DNA of 64,000 bases from Richelia sinica FACHB-800 (GTDB lineage: Bacteria; Cyanobacteriota; Cyanobacteriia; Cyanobacteriales; Nostocaceae), in assembly GCF_014698825.1 (NCBI RefSeq), contig NZ_JACJTT010000002.1:62001-126000 (forward strand), read 5' to 3'. The number at the start of each line of letters is the position of its first letter. Positions within the stretch are counted from its first letter, which is position 1. A model generated the notes under the pieces. The model saw only the letters and a program-made list of their open reading frames with translations, ran no database searches and was not told where the DNA came from. This document shows, piece by piece, positions 26,499 to 38,600 of the stretch. Position numbers and translations under genes: made by a program.

Positions 26499-28859
26499 GT
26501 GAGTCCAGAATCTCTAGATTCCGAATTATCTCAGCCACCTGTTGACAGCAGCATTGCTACTCACTCACTTTTGCTCACTCATCTACAGCAAAAGATGAAC
26601 GACATTCGCCATAGTTTGCGTTCTGGACAAAAGCAAATGGCTGACTGGAAATCTGGGCCACTGGCAGTTTCCGCTGTTCCTGGTGCAGGAAAATCCACAG
26701 GTATGGCTGCGGCTGCGGCTATTGCCATAGCTCGTCACTATCAGTATTCCCTGACTACAGGCAATAAGTATCACCGCCAATTAGTAGTCGTCACTTTTAC
26801 TCGTTCAGCATGTGCCAATATTAAGGCGAAAATTCGCGAAAACTTAAGAAAATTAGCTTTACCACAAACAGGTTTCGCTGTTTTTACCTTACATGGTTTA
26901 GCCTTAAATATCGCCAGTCGTCACCCAGACCTGTCAGGTTTACAGTTAGAAAATGTCAGCTTAATTACCCCCAACCAAAGTCATCGCTTCATTCGGACTG
27001 CGGTGGAACAGTGGATTAGCAATCATGCAGAACAGTATTTAAATTTACTGGAAGGACAGGAATTTGACGGTGAAGAAACCGAAAGACTACGCCGGCAATC
27101 CGTTTTACGCACGGAAGTCCTGCCAGATTTAGCTTATACAGTCATTCATGAGGCGAAAAGTTCTGGCATTGCTCCCACAGACTTAAGGAAGTGGAGTGAA
27201 AAAACCAAAGATGATTATGGCATTTTACGAATTGCCGCTGGACTGTATGAGCAATATGAAAACTTGATGCGATCGCAGGACTTTATTGATTACGATGACA
27301 TGATTTTAGCAGCGTTGCGGGTGCTCCAAAATGATAACGCTCGTCACATCGAACAAAATCAAGTTTTTGCCGTATTTGAAGATGAGGCTCAAGATTCTAG
27401 TCCCTTGCAAACTCAGTTATTAGAAATGCTGGCTAGAGAGGGAGAAAACATTGAAAATATTAATAATACTCCGGAATTATTGAATTTAGTCCGTGTTGGC
27501 GACCCTAACCAAGCCATAAATTCCACCTTCACCCCCGCAGATCCGATTTATTTTCGAGATTTTTGCCGACAATGTGAACAGTCGGGACGACTAGCAACAA
27601 TGGATCAAGCTGGTCGCAGCACCAGAATGATTATCAGTGCTGCTAATTTTGCTCTGGAGTGGGTCAATAGTCAGTGGTCAAGCAAAACTAAAACCGGACA
27701 AACCCCATTTCGTCACCAAATCATCCACCCTGTTGATGCAGATGACCCACAAACAGACGCTAATCCTGCACCAGTGGTCAAAGGCTTGGAATTACATACA
27801 CCCCGTGATATTTACCACACAGTCGAGCTAATTTCCCAGCGAGTCATTGAGTTATTTACCCCAGACCCGCAAAAGTTCCGTGGGGCAATTTTAGTTAGGG
27901 AAAATCGCCAAGGGAGGTGGTTAGCTGCGGCTTTAGAACCGATATGTAAAGAGCATAAAATTAAACTTTATGACGTAGGAGAAAGAGAAAGACGCTCCCA
28001 TGTACCCCAAGAAATTTTCGCATTATTGCAATTTTGCGATCGCCCCCACTCCCCCGATTATCTCAAAGCTGCTCTTGATGTTTTAGTAGAACGCCAGTTA
28101 ATTCCCACCCAAGACCTCAATACCCTCGCCAGTTTACCAGAAGAATTTCTTTATCCTGGTCCCCTAGCCGCACCTCAACCAGAATCAGTCCAAAAAGCCG
28201 CCCATCTTTGCCGCAGCTTACTCCGCGCTCGTCTCGAACTCCCCTTGTATCAAATTATTTCTTTTCTCGCCCTGACATTAAATTACGACCAAGCAGAATT
28301 AGCTACCGCCGACAAACTAGCAGAACGGGTAAATCAGCAAATAGCTGGCAATAATTCCATGGGTTCTATCCTCTCCACTTTAAGTGAAATCGTCAGTTCC
28401 GAACGCTTTGAACCAGTAGAAACCGATAACGTGGAAGAACAATACACCCAACCAGGACAGTTAACAATTATTACCATGCACAAAGCCAAAGGGCTAGACT
28501 GGGATTATGTATTTTTACCCTTCCTCCATGAAAATTTAATTCCTGGTAGATTTTGGGTTCCTCCCCAAAGCCAATTTTTAGGCGACTTTACCTTATCAGA
28601 AGTAGCACGGGCCCAAATCCGCGCCGCACTCCATCAAGATTCTCAACACATACCCAATGTCAGAGAAGCTTGGGAACAAGCAAAATACCTAAAAATGGCG
28701 GAAGAATATCGTTTACTCTACGTTGCCATGACTAGAGCCAAGCGATTGCTGTGGATGTCTGCTGCCCAAAAAGCACCATTTACCTGGAGTAAACCAGAGA
28801 ATTTACAAGAACAAGCCCCTTGTCCTGTATTTACAGCCTTAAAGCGTCAATTTAGTTAA
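26499..28859 (+). CDS. UvrD/Rep-like superfamily 1 DNA helicase
   Basis: This 786-residue ATP-dependent 3'-5' helicase homologue starts at GTG. Motif I is PGAGKST at about 61-67 (preceded by LAVSAV), motif Ia VTFTRSACANIKAKI, motif II VFAVFEDEAQDSSPLQ, motif III RVGDPNQAI, motif V TIITMHKAKGLDWDYVFLP, and motif VI YRLLYVAMTRAKRLLW. The Q-motif region reads LRSGQKQMADW. There is no RecB-type nuclease domain. The motif II DEAQD and motif VI match the UvrD/PcrA class, but insertions make it longer and it is not uvrD proper. It is likely in DNA repair or replication restart. A small secreted-protein gene begins 18 bases after it. Confidence 0.9.
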   Translation: MSPESLDSELSQPPVDSSIATHSLLLTHLQQKMNDIRHSLRSGQKQMADWKSGPLAVSAVPGAGKSTGMAAAAAIAIARHYQYSLTTGNKYHRQLVVVTFTRSACANIKAKIRENLRKLALPQTGFAVFTLHGLALNIASRHPDLSGLQLENVSLITPNQSHRFIRTAVEQWISNHAEQYLNLLEGQEFDGEETERLRRQSVLRTEVLPDLAYTVIHEAKSSGIAPTDLRKWSEKTKDDYGILRIAAGLYEQYENLMRSQDFIDYDDMILAALRVLQNDNARHIEQNQVFAVFEDEAQDSSPLQTQLLEMLAREGENIENINNTPELLNLVRVGDPNQAINSTFTPADPIYFRDFCRQCEQSGRLATMDQAGRSTRMIISAANFALEWVNSQWSSKTKTGQTPFRHQIIHPVDADDPQTDANPAPVVKGLELHTPRDIYHTVELISQRVIELFTPDPQKFRGAILVRENRQGRWLAAALEPICKEHKIKLYDVGERERRSHVPQEIFALLQFCDRPHSPDYLKAALDVLVERQLIPTQDLNTLASLPEEFLYPGPLAAPQPESVQKAAHLCRSLLRARLELPLYQIISFLALTLNYDQAELATADKLAERVNQQIAGNNSMGSILSTLSEIVSSERFEPVETDNVEEQYTQPGQLTIITMHKAKGLDWDYVFLPFLHENLIPGRFWVPPQSQFLGDFTLSEVARAQIRAALHQDSQHIPNVREAWEQAKYLKMAEEYRLLYVAMTRAKRLLWMSAAQKAPFTWSKPENLQEQAPCPVFTALKRQFS

Positions 28860-28877
28860 TCATAGACGTTTCAAATT

Positions 28878-29297
28878 ATGAGATTGCCAACTGTCACTTT
28901 AGCTGTGTTCATCATTTCTTCTCTCTGGACATACAGTGCCAAAGCTAACGAAAATCATCAAAATATTATTAATCCTGATCCTAATACACCAGAACAAACC
29001 ACAACTAATCAAGGCAATCAAGCAGAAAATTTATTGACCCAACCAGCCACAATTGATAGTAAATGGCAGAGTGAATCACCACAAAATTACTTACAACAAA
29101 AAGCAGACTCAATTCCTGTCGTTCGCCAAGAAGAATGTGCAAAAATCAACCCCATTGAATACCTGAATAATCCAGAAAAATTTTTTAAAGAATGCCCAAA
29201 TACAAATAACCAAAATCGCCAAGCTGGCGAACCAGTTGAGTATTTAAAAGTGCCAAGACTTGATTCTGGCATTAAGGTGAATGTGGGTGAATTTTGA
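28878..29297 (+). CDS. Small secreted hypothetical protein
   Basis: This 139-residue protein has a clear signal peptide (hydrophobic LAVFIISSLWTYSAKA, cleavage near residue 23). The mature part is rich in Asn, Gln and Pro with low complexity. Two cysteines (in QEECAKINP and KECPNTN) frame NPIEYLNNPEKFF and could form a disulfide in the periplasm. No family is recognised. It follows the helicase by 18 bases and could be co-transcribed, but functional linkage is not obvious. Confidence 0.65.
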   Translation: MRLPTVTLAVFIISSLWTYSAKANENHQNIINPDPNTPEQTTTNQGNQAENLLTQPATIDSKWQSESPQNYLQQKADSIPVVRQEECAKINPIEYLNNPEKFFKECPNTNNQNRQAGEPVEYLKVPRLDSGIKVNVGEF

Positions 29298-29381
29298 ATT
29301 ATCAAAACTTTCTGCCTTCTTCTTTGCGTCTTTGCGGCTTGGCGCGAAACTAAAAAATCTTGATAAAAAACCCTAACTAAT

Positions 29382-29406
29382 AAAAAAGGGCGCTTTAACC
29401 GCGCCC
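29382..29406 (-). terminator. Rho-independent terminator of the rpoBC operon
   Basis: On the minus strand a perfect GGGCGC / GCGCCC stem with a 7-base loop is followed by TTTTTT. It lies 25 bases beyond the rpoC2 stop and is the only strong terminator in the rpoB-rpoC1-rpoC2 block. Confidence 0.88.
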
Positions 29407-29430
29407 AATTAATCACTGAATTAATCAGCC

Positions 29431-32400
29431 TTAATCATCATCAAAATCATCATCGTCATCTTCTTCTACTTCTTCATACTCATCATCTTCATCAACAAAG
29501 TCACGCACCTCATCAGCAATCAACTCATCATCATCCAGAATTGACTTGGTATCCCGCCGACTAGGCCCGCCATAACTACCATCTGCCAAGCCTGGAGCAT
29601 CCAGGTTATAAAGTTTGGCAGTGCGGTCATCTAACACCATATCCAATGGGTCATCAACTTCATCCAACACTCCACTACCTAAATCAGTGGTGTAGTCGTC
29701 GATGGTGCTGGGTTCATCGTAGGTGTTGTAACCTGTACCAGCAGGAATCAAGCGTCCGATGATCACGTTTTCCTTCAGACCACGCAACCAGTCAGATTTA
29801 CCTTCTATGGCTGCTTCCGTCAGGACTCTGGTGGTTTCTTGGAATGAAGCGGCAGAGATGAAACTGTCGGTGTTCAGCGATGCTTTGGTGATACCTAGTA
29901 ACACAGGGGTATATTGGGCCCTAGCACCACCAGTAATAGCCATAGCTTCGTTGACTTGTTCTACTTGGCGCAGTTCTACCAACTCCCCAGGTAACATCGT
30001 GGTGTCACCACCATCGTCGATGCGGACTTTGTTGGTCATCTGCCGGACTATCACTTCGATGTGCTTGTCGGCAATATCAATACCTTGGGACTGATACACC
30101 ATCTGCACTTCGTTCACCAAGAAGTTTTGCACCTTTTGCAAGGCGTGACTAGCACAGGCGTAAACTCCATCCTCTGAGCCTAAGCTAAAGAAGATTTCCA
30201 GGATTTCGTGGGGGTTGGAGGGGCCATCGGTGAGGGGCTGACCAGCGAGGATATGAGCGCCATCAGGAACGATGAGGTTTTGTCCAGGGCCGAGAGGATA
30301 GTCGGTAACTACTCCGTTGGATTCTATTACTTTAATAGCGATCGCTTCGTCACCGTCTCCATAGACAGCTTTCATTTCCCCAGAACGTCGGGCCAACACA
30401 CAGGCTTCCTTGGGTTTCCGGGCTTCTAGGAGTTCTTCAATTCTGGGCAAACCTTGAATAATGTCCCCGGTTTTGGCTCTTTCAAATACCAGCAACACCA
30501 GGTTATCACCCCGTTGTACCAAGTCCCCATCTTCTACTTGCAACACCGCTCCAGGGCTGACTCGATAGGGACGACCGACTCGGAGGGTAACAGTATAAGA
30601 ATTGGCAGCAGTTAAAGCAGATTCTCCACTGCTTCCCTGCGCCCCTGCACCTTTCTTCACTTCCACTATTTGTCCAGATTCAGCCGCAAATACTCCAGTA
30701 GCAATGGGAGTACCTTCTACTACCAGGTCGCCGGCTTTGACTTGGGGTGGGCTATTGATGGGGATGGTGATCAGGTCATTTTGACGTAGCACTAAACAAC
30801 GTCGTACCGCCTCTGTGCCTTTCTGTACACCTCTGACTATCCCCCCTTCTTTGGAGAGGATTTGTGTCCTTGCCACCACAGAACCAGGGGCGATGCTCAT
30901 TCCTTCTTCTACTTCTAGGGTAGTGTGGGTGCTACCTTGGGTGGCATCAGCGGCAATATCCCGACGAATAATCAAGGATTCCAAGATTACTAACTGCAAT
31001 CTTTGGATGTCTGGGTCTTGGGTATCGGGCACCAGTTCAATATCTGCGGCTAAGGGTGAGGCGTTGTGGTCTTGCTCGCCTTCCTGTTCAATTTCCAGCA
31101 CCAATTGAGTCCGCAGCAGTTCTACCCCTTCTACGGATTTAACTCGTTCTGAGTCTTTGTAAGGCACTCGCTGCACTGCTCGCAACTGAATGGAGCGCCC
31201 AGTTTGCTGGCTGACTGTGGTGGTGGAGGGAACATCAGGCTGGTTGGGAACGGCAAATTCGACTACAGGACGACTCAACAGGGCTGGCCCTTCTGGTGAT
31301 TCCACATACTGGATGTACCGTAGTTCGGTGACAACACTACCTTGGAATTCTTCTCCTGGGTGGACAAAGGTGTCGTTGAGAGACATTACTGCCTCTGGGT
31401 CATCCACCATTAACAATTCCCCAGGCTTGACTACTACTTCTCGCAGAATGTCGTTTTTCTGGGTAACTTCCACTACCCCACTGGTTTGACAGAAAATGTC
31501 TTTAACAACTTCTGTCCCGGCTTCTACAAACTGCCCGTCTTCTACCAGCAGCAGAGAAATGTCTTTGTTGACTTCGTGGGTTTCTTCAGGAATCCACAAC
31601 AGTGTGCCACCTTGGACTACTTCATAGCCTTGCTTGGCTTTGCCTTTTTTCGCTACTTCCACACCAGCGAATTTCAAAAAGCCGCCAGTGGTGGTACGGT
31701 AGCGATCGTCAATCAATTCTGCCACTACCTGTCCATTCTGTACCTTAGTACCTGGGGTAGCCCGGAGGTTGAAGGCTTGGTTGTTGGCTGTTGTTACCAG
31801 GTAGTTGTTACGTCCTTGGGAACTTTGGACTGTCACCGTGGCTTGGTCAAGCACAACGGAAGCAGTAATGATTTCAATTTCTCTGGTACTCTTGCCAGGG
31901 GTAGCTTCTGGGAGACGGACAACCCCACCGTGAATGGTGGTCAATTTGGTTTCCGCCAGGACTCCAGTAGTACCTACGGCATCACCATTTTTCACTACTA
32001 ATTCTGCACCGGGGGGCAGGTTATAAACTTCTCCCGATAAAATCCAAATCAAACCACCTCTGGCAGCTGTGGTGGTGGTGTTGCCTTGACGGTCAGTTTT
32101 TTGTTCTGGCACTACTTCAGCAAATTTCACCTCTCCCGCTAGGTCAGAAGCTACGTCTTTCACAGCTTTTTCTGTGTTGGCCCTGGTGGTGCGTCCACCT
32201 ATTGCCACCTCAGCTATTAACTGTCCAGCCTTGACATGTCTACCTTCGCTGACGTACAGGGTGGAGCCTTGGGTCACTTGAATGTCTTGGCTCTCGCCAG
32301 TGCCTTGGGTTTTGTCCCCTTCTATGGTCAGGGTACCGTTGGTTTCTACATACAGAGCGTCTTCCCCATGTCTGGTGCGGAAGCTGCGAGTTCTGAGTTT

Positions 32401-33495
32401 GCGAGGGATTTTGACGGTGCCGTCTACTTTACTACGTACCTGTTGGGCTACTTCTCCAGTGAACACACCCCCAGTGTGGAAGGTACGCATGGTTAACTGT
32501 GTACCTGGTTCACCAATACTTTGGGCGGCAATAATCCCCACTGCTTCACCCAAATCTACCATCTTGGCATGGGCTAGACTCCAGCCGTAGCAGTGTTGGC
32601 ACACAGAACGGGCCGCTTCACAGGTCAGAGGAGAGCGCACCATTACTTCTGTAACTCCGGCCTTTTCAATGGCTAGGGCTAGTTCATCAGAAATAGGGGT
32701 GTTGCGGGGGGCAATGACTTCTTTGGTTTGGGGATTAACTACATCGGCTGCCACGACTCTGCCCATTAATCGGGTGGAGAGTTTGATCAGAGTCTTGTTC
32801 CCTTCGGTCATGGCTCCCAAAGGTAAACCTCTGGTGGTACCACAATCAATTTCCCGAATAATTACGTCCTGGGAAACGTCCACCAGACGACGGGTAAGGT
32901 AACCAGAGTCGGCAGTTCGCAGAGCGGTGTCTACTAGACCTTTTCTGGCACCGTAGGAGGAAATAATGTATTCCGTTACTGTTAATCCTTCCCGGAAGTT
33001 GGTTTTGATGGGTAAGTCAATGATTTCCCCTTGGGGGTCTGCCATGAGTCCCCGCATCCCTACCAACTGCCGCACCTGGGAAATATTTCCCCGTGCTCCA
33101 GAGAAGGCCATCATGTACACGGAGTTGAGGGGATTGGTTTGTTTGAAATAGGTGACAACTTCATCTTTGAGAGCTTCGGAAGTACCGTTCCAAGTATCAA
33201 TTACCTTTTGGAACCGTTCTACTTCGGTGATTTCCCCACGTTGGTATCTAGCTTCCGTGGCACGAATTTCTTCTTCTGCTGCCTCCAGGAGCGATCGCTT
33301 GGAAGGAGGAACCATCAGGTCATCCACACTTATAGACACCCCCGCTTTGGTGGCGTAACGGAAGCCCAGGTCTTTTAACTTATCCGCCATTACCGCTGTC
33401 CGCGCCGTCCCACAATGGGTAAAAGCCCAGGAAATCAAATTTCTCAGTTGACCCTTGTCAACTACACGATTACGAAAAACCATTTTTTCAGTCAT
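29431..33495 (-). CDS. rpoC2: RNA polymerase beta'' subunit (RpoC2)
   Basis: This is the C-terminal half of the bacterial beta' subunit, a separate 1354-residue protein in cyanobacteria and plastids. Visible blocks are the start [21 protein letters not shown]-like region, [21 protein letters not shown] (bridge and trigger region), the zinc-binding-type cysteines CGTTRG and [14 protein letters not shown], and [19 protein letters not shown] large cyanobacteria-specific insertion of repeated barrel-sandwich hybrid modules occupies about 350-1000, and conserved C-terminal segments close it. The last ~25 residues are almost all Asp/Glu (DDDDDFDDD), an unusually acidic tail. It is co-transcribed with rpoB and rpoC1 and follows rpoC1 after 152 bases of repeat-containing spacer. 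Confidence 0.98.
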   Translation of the reverse strand: MTEKMVFRNRVVDKGQLRNLISWAFTHCGTARTAVMADKLKDLGFRYATKAGVSISVDDLMVPPSKRSLLEAAEEEIRATEARYQRGEITEVERFQKVIDTWNGTSEALKDEVVTYFKQTNPLNSVYMMAFSGARGNISQVRQLVGMRGLMADPQGEIIDLPIKTNFREGLTVTEYIISSYGARKGLVDTALRTADSGYLTRRLVDVSQDVIIREIDCGTTRGLPLGAMTEGNKTLIKLSTRLMGRVVAADVVNPQTKEVIAPRNTPISDELALAIEKAGVTEVMVRSPLTCEAARSVCQHCYGWSLAHAKMVDLGEAVGIIAAQSIGEPGTQLTMRTFHTGGVFTGEVAQQVRSKVDGTVKIPRKLRTRSFRTRHGEDALYVETNGTLTIEGDKTQGTGESQDIQVTQGSTLYVSEGRHVKAGQLIAEVAIGGRTTRANTEKAVKDVASDLAGEVKFAEVVPEQKTDRQGNTTTTAARGGLIWILSGEVYNLPPGAELVVKNGDAVGTTGVLAETKLTTIHGGVVRLPEATPGKSTREIEIITASVVLDQATVTVQSSQGRNNYLVTTANNQAFNLRATPGTKVQNGQVVAELIDDRYRTTTGGFLKFAGVEVAKKGKAKQGYEVVQGGTLLWIPEETHEVNKDISLLLVEDGQFVEAGTEVVKDIFCQTSGVVEVTQKNDILREVVVKPGELLMVDDPEAVMSLNDTFVHPGEEFQGSVVTELRYIQYVESPEGPALLSRPVVEFAVPNQPDVPSTTTVSQQTGRSIQLRAVQRVPYKDSERVKSVEGVELLRTQLVLEIEQEGEQDHNASPLAADIELVPDTQDPDIQRLQLVILESLIIRRDIAADATQGSTHTTLEVEEGMSIAPGSVVARTQILSKEGGIVRGVQKGTEAVRRCLVLRQNDLITIPINSPPQVKAGDLVVEGTPIATGVFAAESGQIVEVKKGAGAQGSSGESALTAANSYTVTLRVGRPYRVSPGAVLQVEDGDLVQRGDNLVLLVFERAKTGDIIQGLPRIEELLEARKPKEACVLARRSGEMKAVYGDGDEAIAIKVIESNGVVTDYPLGPGQNLIVPDGAHILAGQPLTDGPSNPHEILEIFFSLGSEDGVYACASHALQKVQNFLVNEVQMVYQSQGIDIADKHIEVIVRQMTNKVRIDDGGDTTMLPGELVELRQVEQVNEAMAITGGARAQYTPVLLGITKASLNTDSFISAASFQETTRVLTEAAIEGKSDWLRGLKENVIIGRLIPAGTGYNTYDEPSTIDDYTTDLGSGVLDEVDDPLDMVLDDRTAKLYNLDAPGLADGSYGGPSRRDTKSILDDDELIADEVRDFVDEDDEYEEVEEDDDDDFDDD

Positions 33496-33504
33496 AAGAA
33501 GAAG

Positions 33505-33546
33505 TTGCAGGAGTTGCAGGAGTTACAGGAGTTACAGGAGTTACAG
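33505..33546. repeat. Tandem 9-mer repeat in the rpoC1-rpoC2 spacer
   Basis: There are 4.7 copies of TTGCAGGAG / TTACAGGAG in direct tandem, ten bases from the rpoC2 start codon. On the transcribed strand this reads as repeated CTCCTGYAA. It resembles the short tandemly repeated repetitive (STRR) sequences known from heterocystous cyanobacteria. It is in the mRNA leader just before the rpoC2 start. Confidence 0.8.
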
Positions 33547-33579
33547 AATCAGACTTGGTAAATTTCTGCTTGTTCTTAA

Positions 33580-33639
33580 TTCTGTTCGCGCAGCGTGGCG
33601 TTAGCCATTCTTCTGTTCGCGCAGCGTGGCGTTAGCCAT
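33580..33639. repeat. Duplicated 29-mer in the rpoC1-rpoC2 spacer
   Basis: Two exact copies of a 29-base unit (TTCTGTTCGCGCAGCGTGGC plus GTTAGCCAT) occupy 33580-33608 and 33611-33639, separated by two bases. A variant occurs at 58493-58515. The TTCGCGCAGCGT core is inversion-prone and GC-rich against an AT-rich background, which marks it as a mobile small repeat. Confidence 0.85.
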
Positions 33640-33647
33640 ACTTCTTA

Positions 33648-35525
33648 TTAACTTGCCAGTGCTTCTTGAATCGCTTTGTTGTAAATCACGCGCCCTGCGG
33701 TGGTGCGGATATACTGAGAAATTAAATTGCCTTGGCTATCTTGGCGAACGCGACGGAATTTATACACCAAACTGCGACTACCATCAGTATTTTCCACTAC
33801 TTCCAAGGGTTCGTTATCTGGCTCGTTGGTTTCCACGTCGCCGTCAAATCGGACATAAATATAGGCGTGGAGGTCGATTTGCTCTTGCTCGTAAGCCATG
33901 ATGGCATCATCAAGGGACGCAAAAAATTTACCCGCACCCTTGATAGCATGAGGATTTTCAGCAGTGAGGTAATATGCCCCCAATACCATGTCTTGGCTGG
34001 GTGTAATAATTGGTTTGCCGGTGGCAGGGGAAAGGATGTTGTTAGAAGCCAACATCAACAACCGTGCTTCTGCCTGACTCTCTAGAGACAGAGGCACGTG
34101 AACCGCCATTTGGTCACCGTCAAAGTCAGCGTTGAAGGCGGGACAAACCAGGGGATGTAACTGAATCGCTCTTCCTTCTACTAAAATCGGTTCAAAAGCC
34201 TGAATCCCCAAACGGTGGAGTGTCGGCGCACGGTTTAACATCACCGGATGCCCTTCTATCACTTCTTCCAACACATCCCAAACACTTGGGTCTGACCGAG
34301 AAATGAGCTTCTTCGCCGCTTTGATATTGTTGACCATACCGGAACGAATCAATCGGTTGATCACGAAGGGTTGAAACAGTTCAATGGCCATTTCTCTGGG
34401 CAAGCCACACTGGTGGATATTCAGTTTTGGCCCTACCACAATTACTGACCGCCCTGAATAGTCCACCCGTTTACCTAGTAGGTTTTGACGGAAACGTCCT
34501 TGTTTACCTTCAATGATGTCTGATAAGGACTTCAAGGGGCGGTTATTGGCTCCCACTACAGTCCGTCCCCGACGACCGTTATCAATCAGCGCATCCACCG
34601 CTTCTTGCAACATCCGTTTTTCGTTACGGACAATAATTTCCGGGGCAAGGATTTCTTGCAGCCTCGCTAGGCGGTTGTTGCGGTTAATTACCCGACGGTA
34701 TAAATCATTCAAGTCACTGGTGGCAAATCTACCCCCATCTAGCTGTACCATGGGGCGCAGGTCTGGAGGAATGACAGGAATAACTGACATCACCATCCAC
34801 TCGGGCAAGGAACCAGTAGCGATAAAGTTGTCAATCACTCGCAGACGCTTAATCAGTTTTGCCCGTTTTTGTCCCTTGGCTCCACCAATTTCTTCGCGGA
34901 GGCTTTCTGCTTCCTGCTCCAGGTTAATATCAGCTAATAACCGGAGCAGAGCTTCTGCCCCAATACCTACTTCTACTCCCATAAGTTGGGAGTCTTCGCT
35001 ATAAATCTGGTCTTCGATTTCTAGCCACTGGTCTTCGCTCAGGAGTTGCTTGTAGGTGAGAGTTTCCGCATTACCAGGGGCAAGCACTACGTAGGAGTTG
35101 AAATAAACAATTTGCTCCACATCCCGCAGGGGCATGTCCAGGAGAATAGCAATATAGCTAGGTATGCCCTTGAGATACCAAACGTGGGCTACCGGTGCAG
35201 CGAGTTTAATAAAGCCCATCCGGTGACGGCGTACTCTGGACTCGGTAACTTCCACACCACAGCGTTCACAGACTATGCCTCTGTGACGCACTCGTTTGTA
35301 TTTGCCACAATGGCATTCCCAGTCCTTAGCTGGCCCAAAGATGCGCTCGCAGAACAAGCCGTCCATTTCTGGTTTGAGGGTGCGGTAGTTGATAGTTTCT
35401 GGTTTGGTAACTTCACCCACTACCTGACCATTTGGTAATGTGCGCTCTCCCCACTGACGGATGCGTTCTGGTGATGCTAAACCAATTTTTACGTAGTCAA
35501 ACTGATTAGATTGGGCGGATCTCAT
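33648..35525 (-). CDS. rpoC1: RNA polymerase gamma subunit (RpoC1)
   Basis: This is the N-terminal half of beta', the 625-residue gamma subunit typical of cyanobacteria. The N-terminal zinc ribbon is visible ([23 protein letters not shown]), as are the rudder/lid region ([20 protein letters not shown]) and the catalytic magnesium loop NADFDGDQM at 465-473. It is the second gene of rpoB-rpoC1-rpoC2, with 117 bases of hairpin-forming AT-rich spacer before it. Length is normal. Confidence 0.98.
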   Translation of the reverse strand: MRSAQSNQFDYVKIGLASPERIRQWGERTLPNGQVVGEVTKPETINYRTLKPEMDGLFCERIFGPAKDWECHCGKYKRVRHRGIVCERCGVEVTESRVRRHRMGFIKLAAPVAHVWYLKGIPSYIAILLDMPLRDVEQIVYFNSYVVLAPGNAETLTYKQLLSEDQWLEIEDQIYSEDSQLMGVEVGIGAEALLRLLADINLEQEAESLREEIGGAKGQKRAKLIKRLRVIDNFIATGSLPEWMVMSVIPVIPPDLRPMVQLDGGRFATSDLNDLYRRVINRNNRLARLQEILAPEIIVRNEKRMLQEAVDALIDNGRRGRTVVGANNRPLKSLSDIIEGKQGRFRQNLLGKRVDYSGRSVIVVGPKLNIHQCGLPREMAIELFQPFVINRLIRSGMVNNIKAAKKLISRSDPSVWDVLEEVIEGHPVMLNRAPTLHRLGIQAFEPILVEGRAIQLHPLVCPAFNADFDGDQMAVHVPLSLESQAEARLLMLASNNILSPATGKPIITPSQDMVLGAYYLTAENPHAIKGAGKFFASLDDAIMAYEQEQIDLHAYIYVRFDGDVETNEPDNEPLEVVENTDGSRSLVYKFRRVRQDSQGNLISQYIRTTAGRVIYNKAIQEALAS

Positions 35526-35569
35526 GACAATTAAAAATGAAAAATTAAAAATTTAAAAAAGAGTCAAAC

Positions 35570-35640
35570 AAAGGAATTAAGAATTAAAAATTAACATCGG
35601 CAAATTCCCAATTTGTAATTTTCAATTCTTAATTTTTCAT
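35570..35640. repeat. Imperfect inverted repeat between rpoB and rpoC1
   Basis: TTAAGAATTAAAAATTA and TAATTTTCAATTCTTAA face each other across about 21 bases (CATCGGCAAATTCCCAATT...). In the polycistronic mRNA this would form a long AU-rich hairpin just after the rpoB stop. It lacks the GC-rich stem of a terminator and is more likely a degenerate repeat or an RNA-processing site. Confidence 0.5.
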
Positions 35641-35642
35641 TG

Positions 35643-38600
35643 TTATTCGTCTTCTTCCAAGGATTCCCGTGACAGCGACTCATAAGTTGGTCGAGGTGGG
35701 GTGCGTCTGGCGGCTTGGTCTGCCATTAAGTCTACTTCCACATCCAAGGAACTACCATCTGCCTGGGTTTCTACTTTGTGCACGGCAATATCTAAGCCCA
35801 AGGACTGCAACTCTCGCATTAATACCTTGAAGGACTCAGGAGTACCGGGTCTAGGAATAGCTTTGCCTTTAACAATGGCATTGAGGGCTTCGTTTCTTCC
35901 CTGCATATCGTCTGACTTCACTGTCAACAACTCCTGCAAGGTGTAAGCTGCACCGAAGGCTTCCAATGCCCAAACTTCCATTTCTCCAAAACGCTGACCA
36001 CCCTGTTGCGCCTTTCCACCCAAGGGCTGTTGTGTCACCAAGGAGTAAGGACCAGTCGAACGAGCGTGAATCTTGTCGTCCACCAAATGCACCAGTTTGA
36101 GCATATAAGCTACACCCACTGTTACAGGTCGGTCAAAAGGTTCCCCAGTCCGTCCGTCATAAACCATGATTTTGCCAGGGTCGTCGGGGTTATATACCCA
36201 GGTCTTACTTGTTTCGTCCCTTGCCTCTTGTAACTTACCGTGGACAATACGACGAGATGATTCTTCGCCGTACATTTCGTCAAAAGGTGTGATTTTAAAC
36301 CTGACTCCCAAGTTATAGCCAGCCCAGCCTAATAAACATTCAAATACTTGTCCTACGTTCATCCGGCTGGGTACACCCAAGGGATTTAGCACGATGTCCA
36401 CAGGGGAACCATCGGGTAAATAAGGCATATCTTCCATCGGTAAAATCCGGGAAATAATCCCCTTGTTACCGTGTCTTCCCGCCATTTTGTCGCCCACTTG
36501 GATTTTGCGTTTCTGGGCAACATACACCCGCACCACCATATTTGCTCCTGGTGGCAATTCGTCTCCTTGTTCCCTTGTGAATAAACGTACATCTACTACC
36601 CGGCCTTTTTCACCGTTGGGAACCCGCAGGGAGTTATCGCGGACATCTCTGGCCTTTTCACCGAAAATTGCCCGCAGCAGTTTTTCTTCGGGGGGTTGGT
36701 CAGATTCACCTTTGGGTGTCACTTTACCCACAAGGATGTCTCCTGATTCTACCCAAGCACCGATGCGGATAATCCCCTGTTCATCTAATTGCCGGAGGGC
36801 ATCTTCACCCACGTTGGGAATTTCTCTGGTGATTTCTTCTGGTCCCAGTTTGGTTTGTCTCGCCTCAATTTCATATTTTTCAATGTGAATGGAGGTGTAG
36901 ATGTCATCCTGTACGAGTCGTTCAGAAATCAAGATCGCGTCTTCGTAGTTATAGCCTTCCCAAGGCATATAAGCGACGATGATGTTCTGTCCTAGTGCCA
37001 ACTCACCCCCTTCTGTGGAGGAACCATCTGCTAATACCTGTCCGGCTACAACCTTTTCGCCAATTCGCACCAAGGGTTTCTGATTCAAGCAGGTATCTTG
37101 GTTGGAACGTTGATATTTAGATAGGGTATATCTAATTTCTTGAGGTTTAGCTGCGGGGGAGGCAGTTCCAGATGCTGGGGGGAGGGAAGGATCTTCTGTT
37201 TTCTTTTCTCTGACTCGGACACGAATCTCTGTCGCATCTACATAGACCACATCTCCATCAGTACGAGAGACAATTACCATCCCAGAGTCTCTTGCACCCT
37301 GTGCCTCTAACCCTGTCCCTACTAAAGGACGCTCTGGTTTCAGCAAAGGTACTGCTTGACGTTGCATGTTGGAACCCATCAGTGCCCGGTTTGCGTCGTC
37401 ATGTTCCAAGAAGGGAATCATGCTGGTCGCAACAGACACGATTTGCACGGGCGATACTGCTACATAGTCCACCTGTTCTGGGGTGGTGGTGGAGAATTCC
37501 TGACGATACCGGACTGGTACTTGGGGTCCGATAATGTAGCCATTTTCATCTACAGGGATATCCCCTGGCGCTACCCGCAGGTCGTCTTCTTCGTCCGCCG
37601 TCATATAGACTGGTGGCAAGTCAAAACGCACGCGGGCATTTTCTACTGGTCTAAATGGTGTTTCTAAGAAGCCATATTGGTTAACCCGTGCATGGGTAGC
37701 CAAGGAGCCAATCAAACCAGCGTTGGGGCCTTCTGGTGTTTCAATGGGGCAAATTCGTCCGTAGTGACTGGGGTGAATATCCCGTACTGCAAACCCTGCT
37801 CTTTCTCTAGTCAGACCGCCTGGACCCAGGGCAGAAAGACGACGTTTGTGGGTCAATTCCGCTAAGGGGTTAGTTTGGTCCATGAACTGGCTGAGTTGGC
37901 TGGAACCAAAGAACTCTTTAATGGCTGCTACTAGTGGTTTGGGGTTGACTAGGGAAGCTGGGGTAAGAACTTCTGCATCGGATACGGTCATCCGTTCCCG
38001 AATGATTCTTTCTAGACGGTTTAAACCTACACGCACTTGGTTTTGCAGCAGTTCACCGACGCTTCGTACCCGACGGTTACCTAAGTGGTCAATGTCATCG
38101 ATGCTGCCAATGTCATATTCCAGGTTAATTAGATAATCAACGGCGGCGAGAATATCTGTGGCGGTTAAGACCCGAACTGTGTCAGGTACAGATAATCGTA
38201 GTTTTTTGTTGAGTTTATATCTGCCGACTCTGCCTAAGTCGTAGCGCTTGGGGTCAAAGAAGCGAGAGTCAAGGAGTTGTTGCCCACCTAATACTGTGGG
38301 TGGTTCCCCTGGTCGCAGTTTGCGATATAACTCCATCAGGGCTTCTTCTTCGGAAAACTGCCCTTCTTTTTCAATGGTTTTTTGGAAATACTCTGGATGG
38401 CGGAGAGCATCAAAGATTTCGTTGTCTGATAAACCCAGGGCTTTGAGTAATACTTGGGCTGATAGTTTACGGGTTTTATCGATGCGTACCCATACTAAAT
38501 CGTTACGGTCTGTTTCAAATTTTAGCCAAGCTCCCCGATTGGGAATTAAGCTAGCTGAATATGTCCGCCGTCCGTTTTTGTCTATTTCTGATTTGTAATA

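Noticed and set aside
31486-32001. Long frame (171 codons) antisense to rpoC2, and many others antisense to rpoB and rpoC1
   Set aside because: They are shadows of strongly conserved genes on the minus strand, without start signals or known domains.
33505-33546. Tandem repeats considered as a CRISPR array
   Set aside because: Units are nine bases and directly adjacent, with no spacers and no cas genes nearby.
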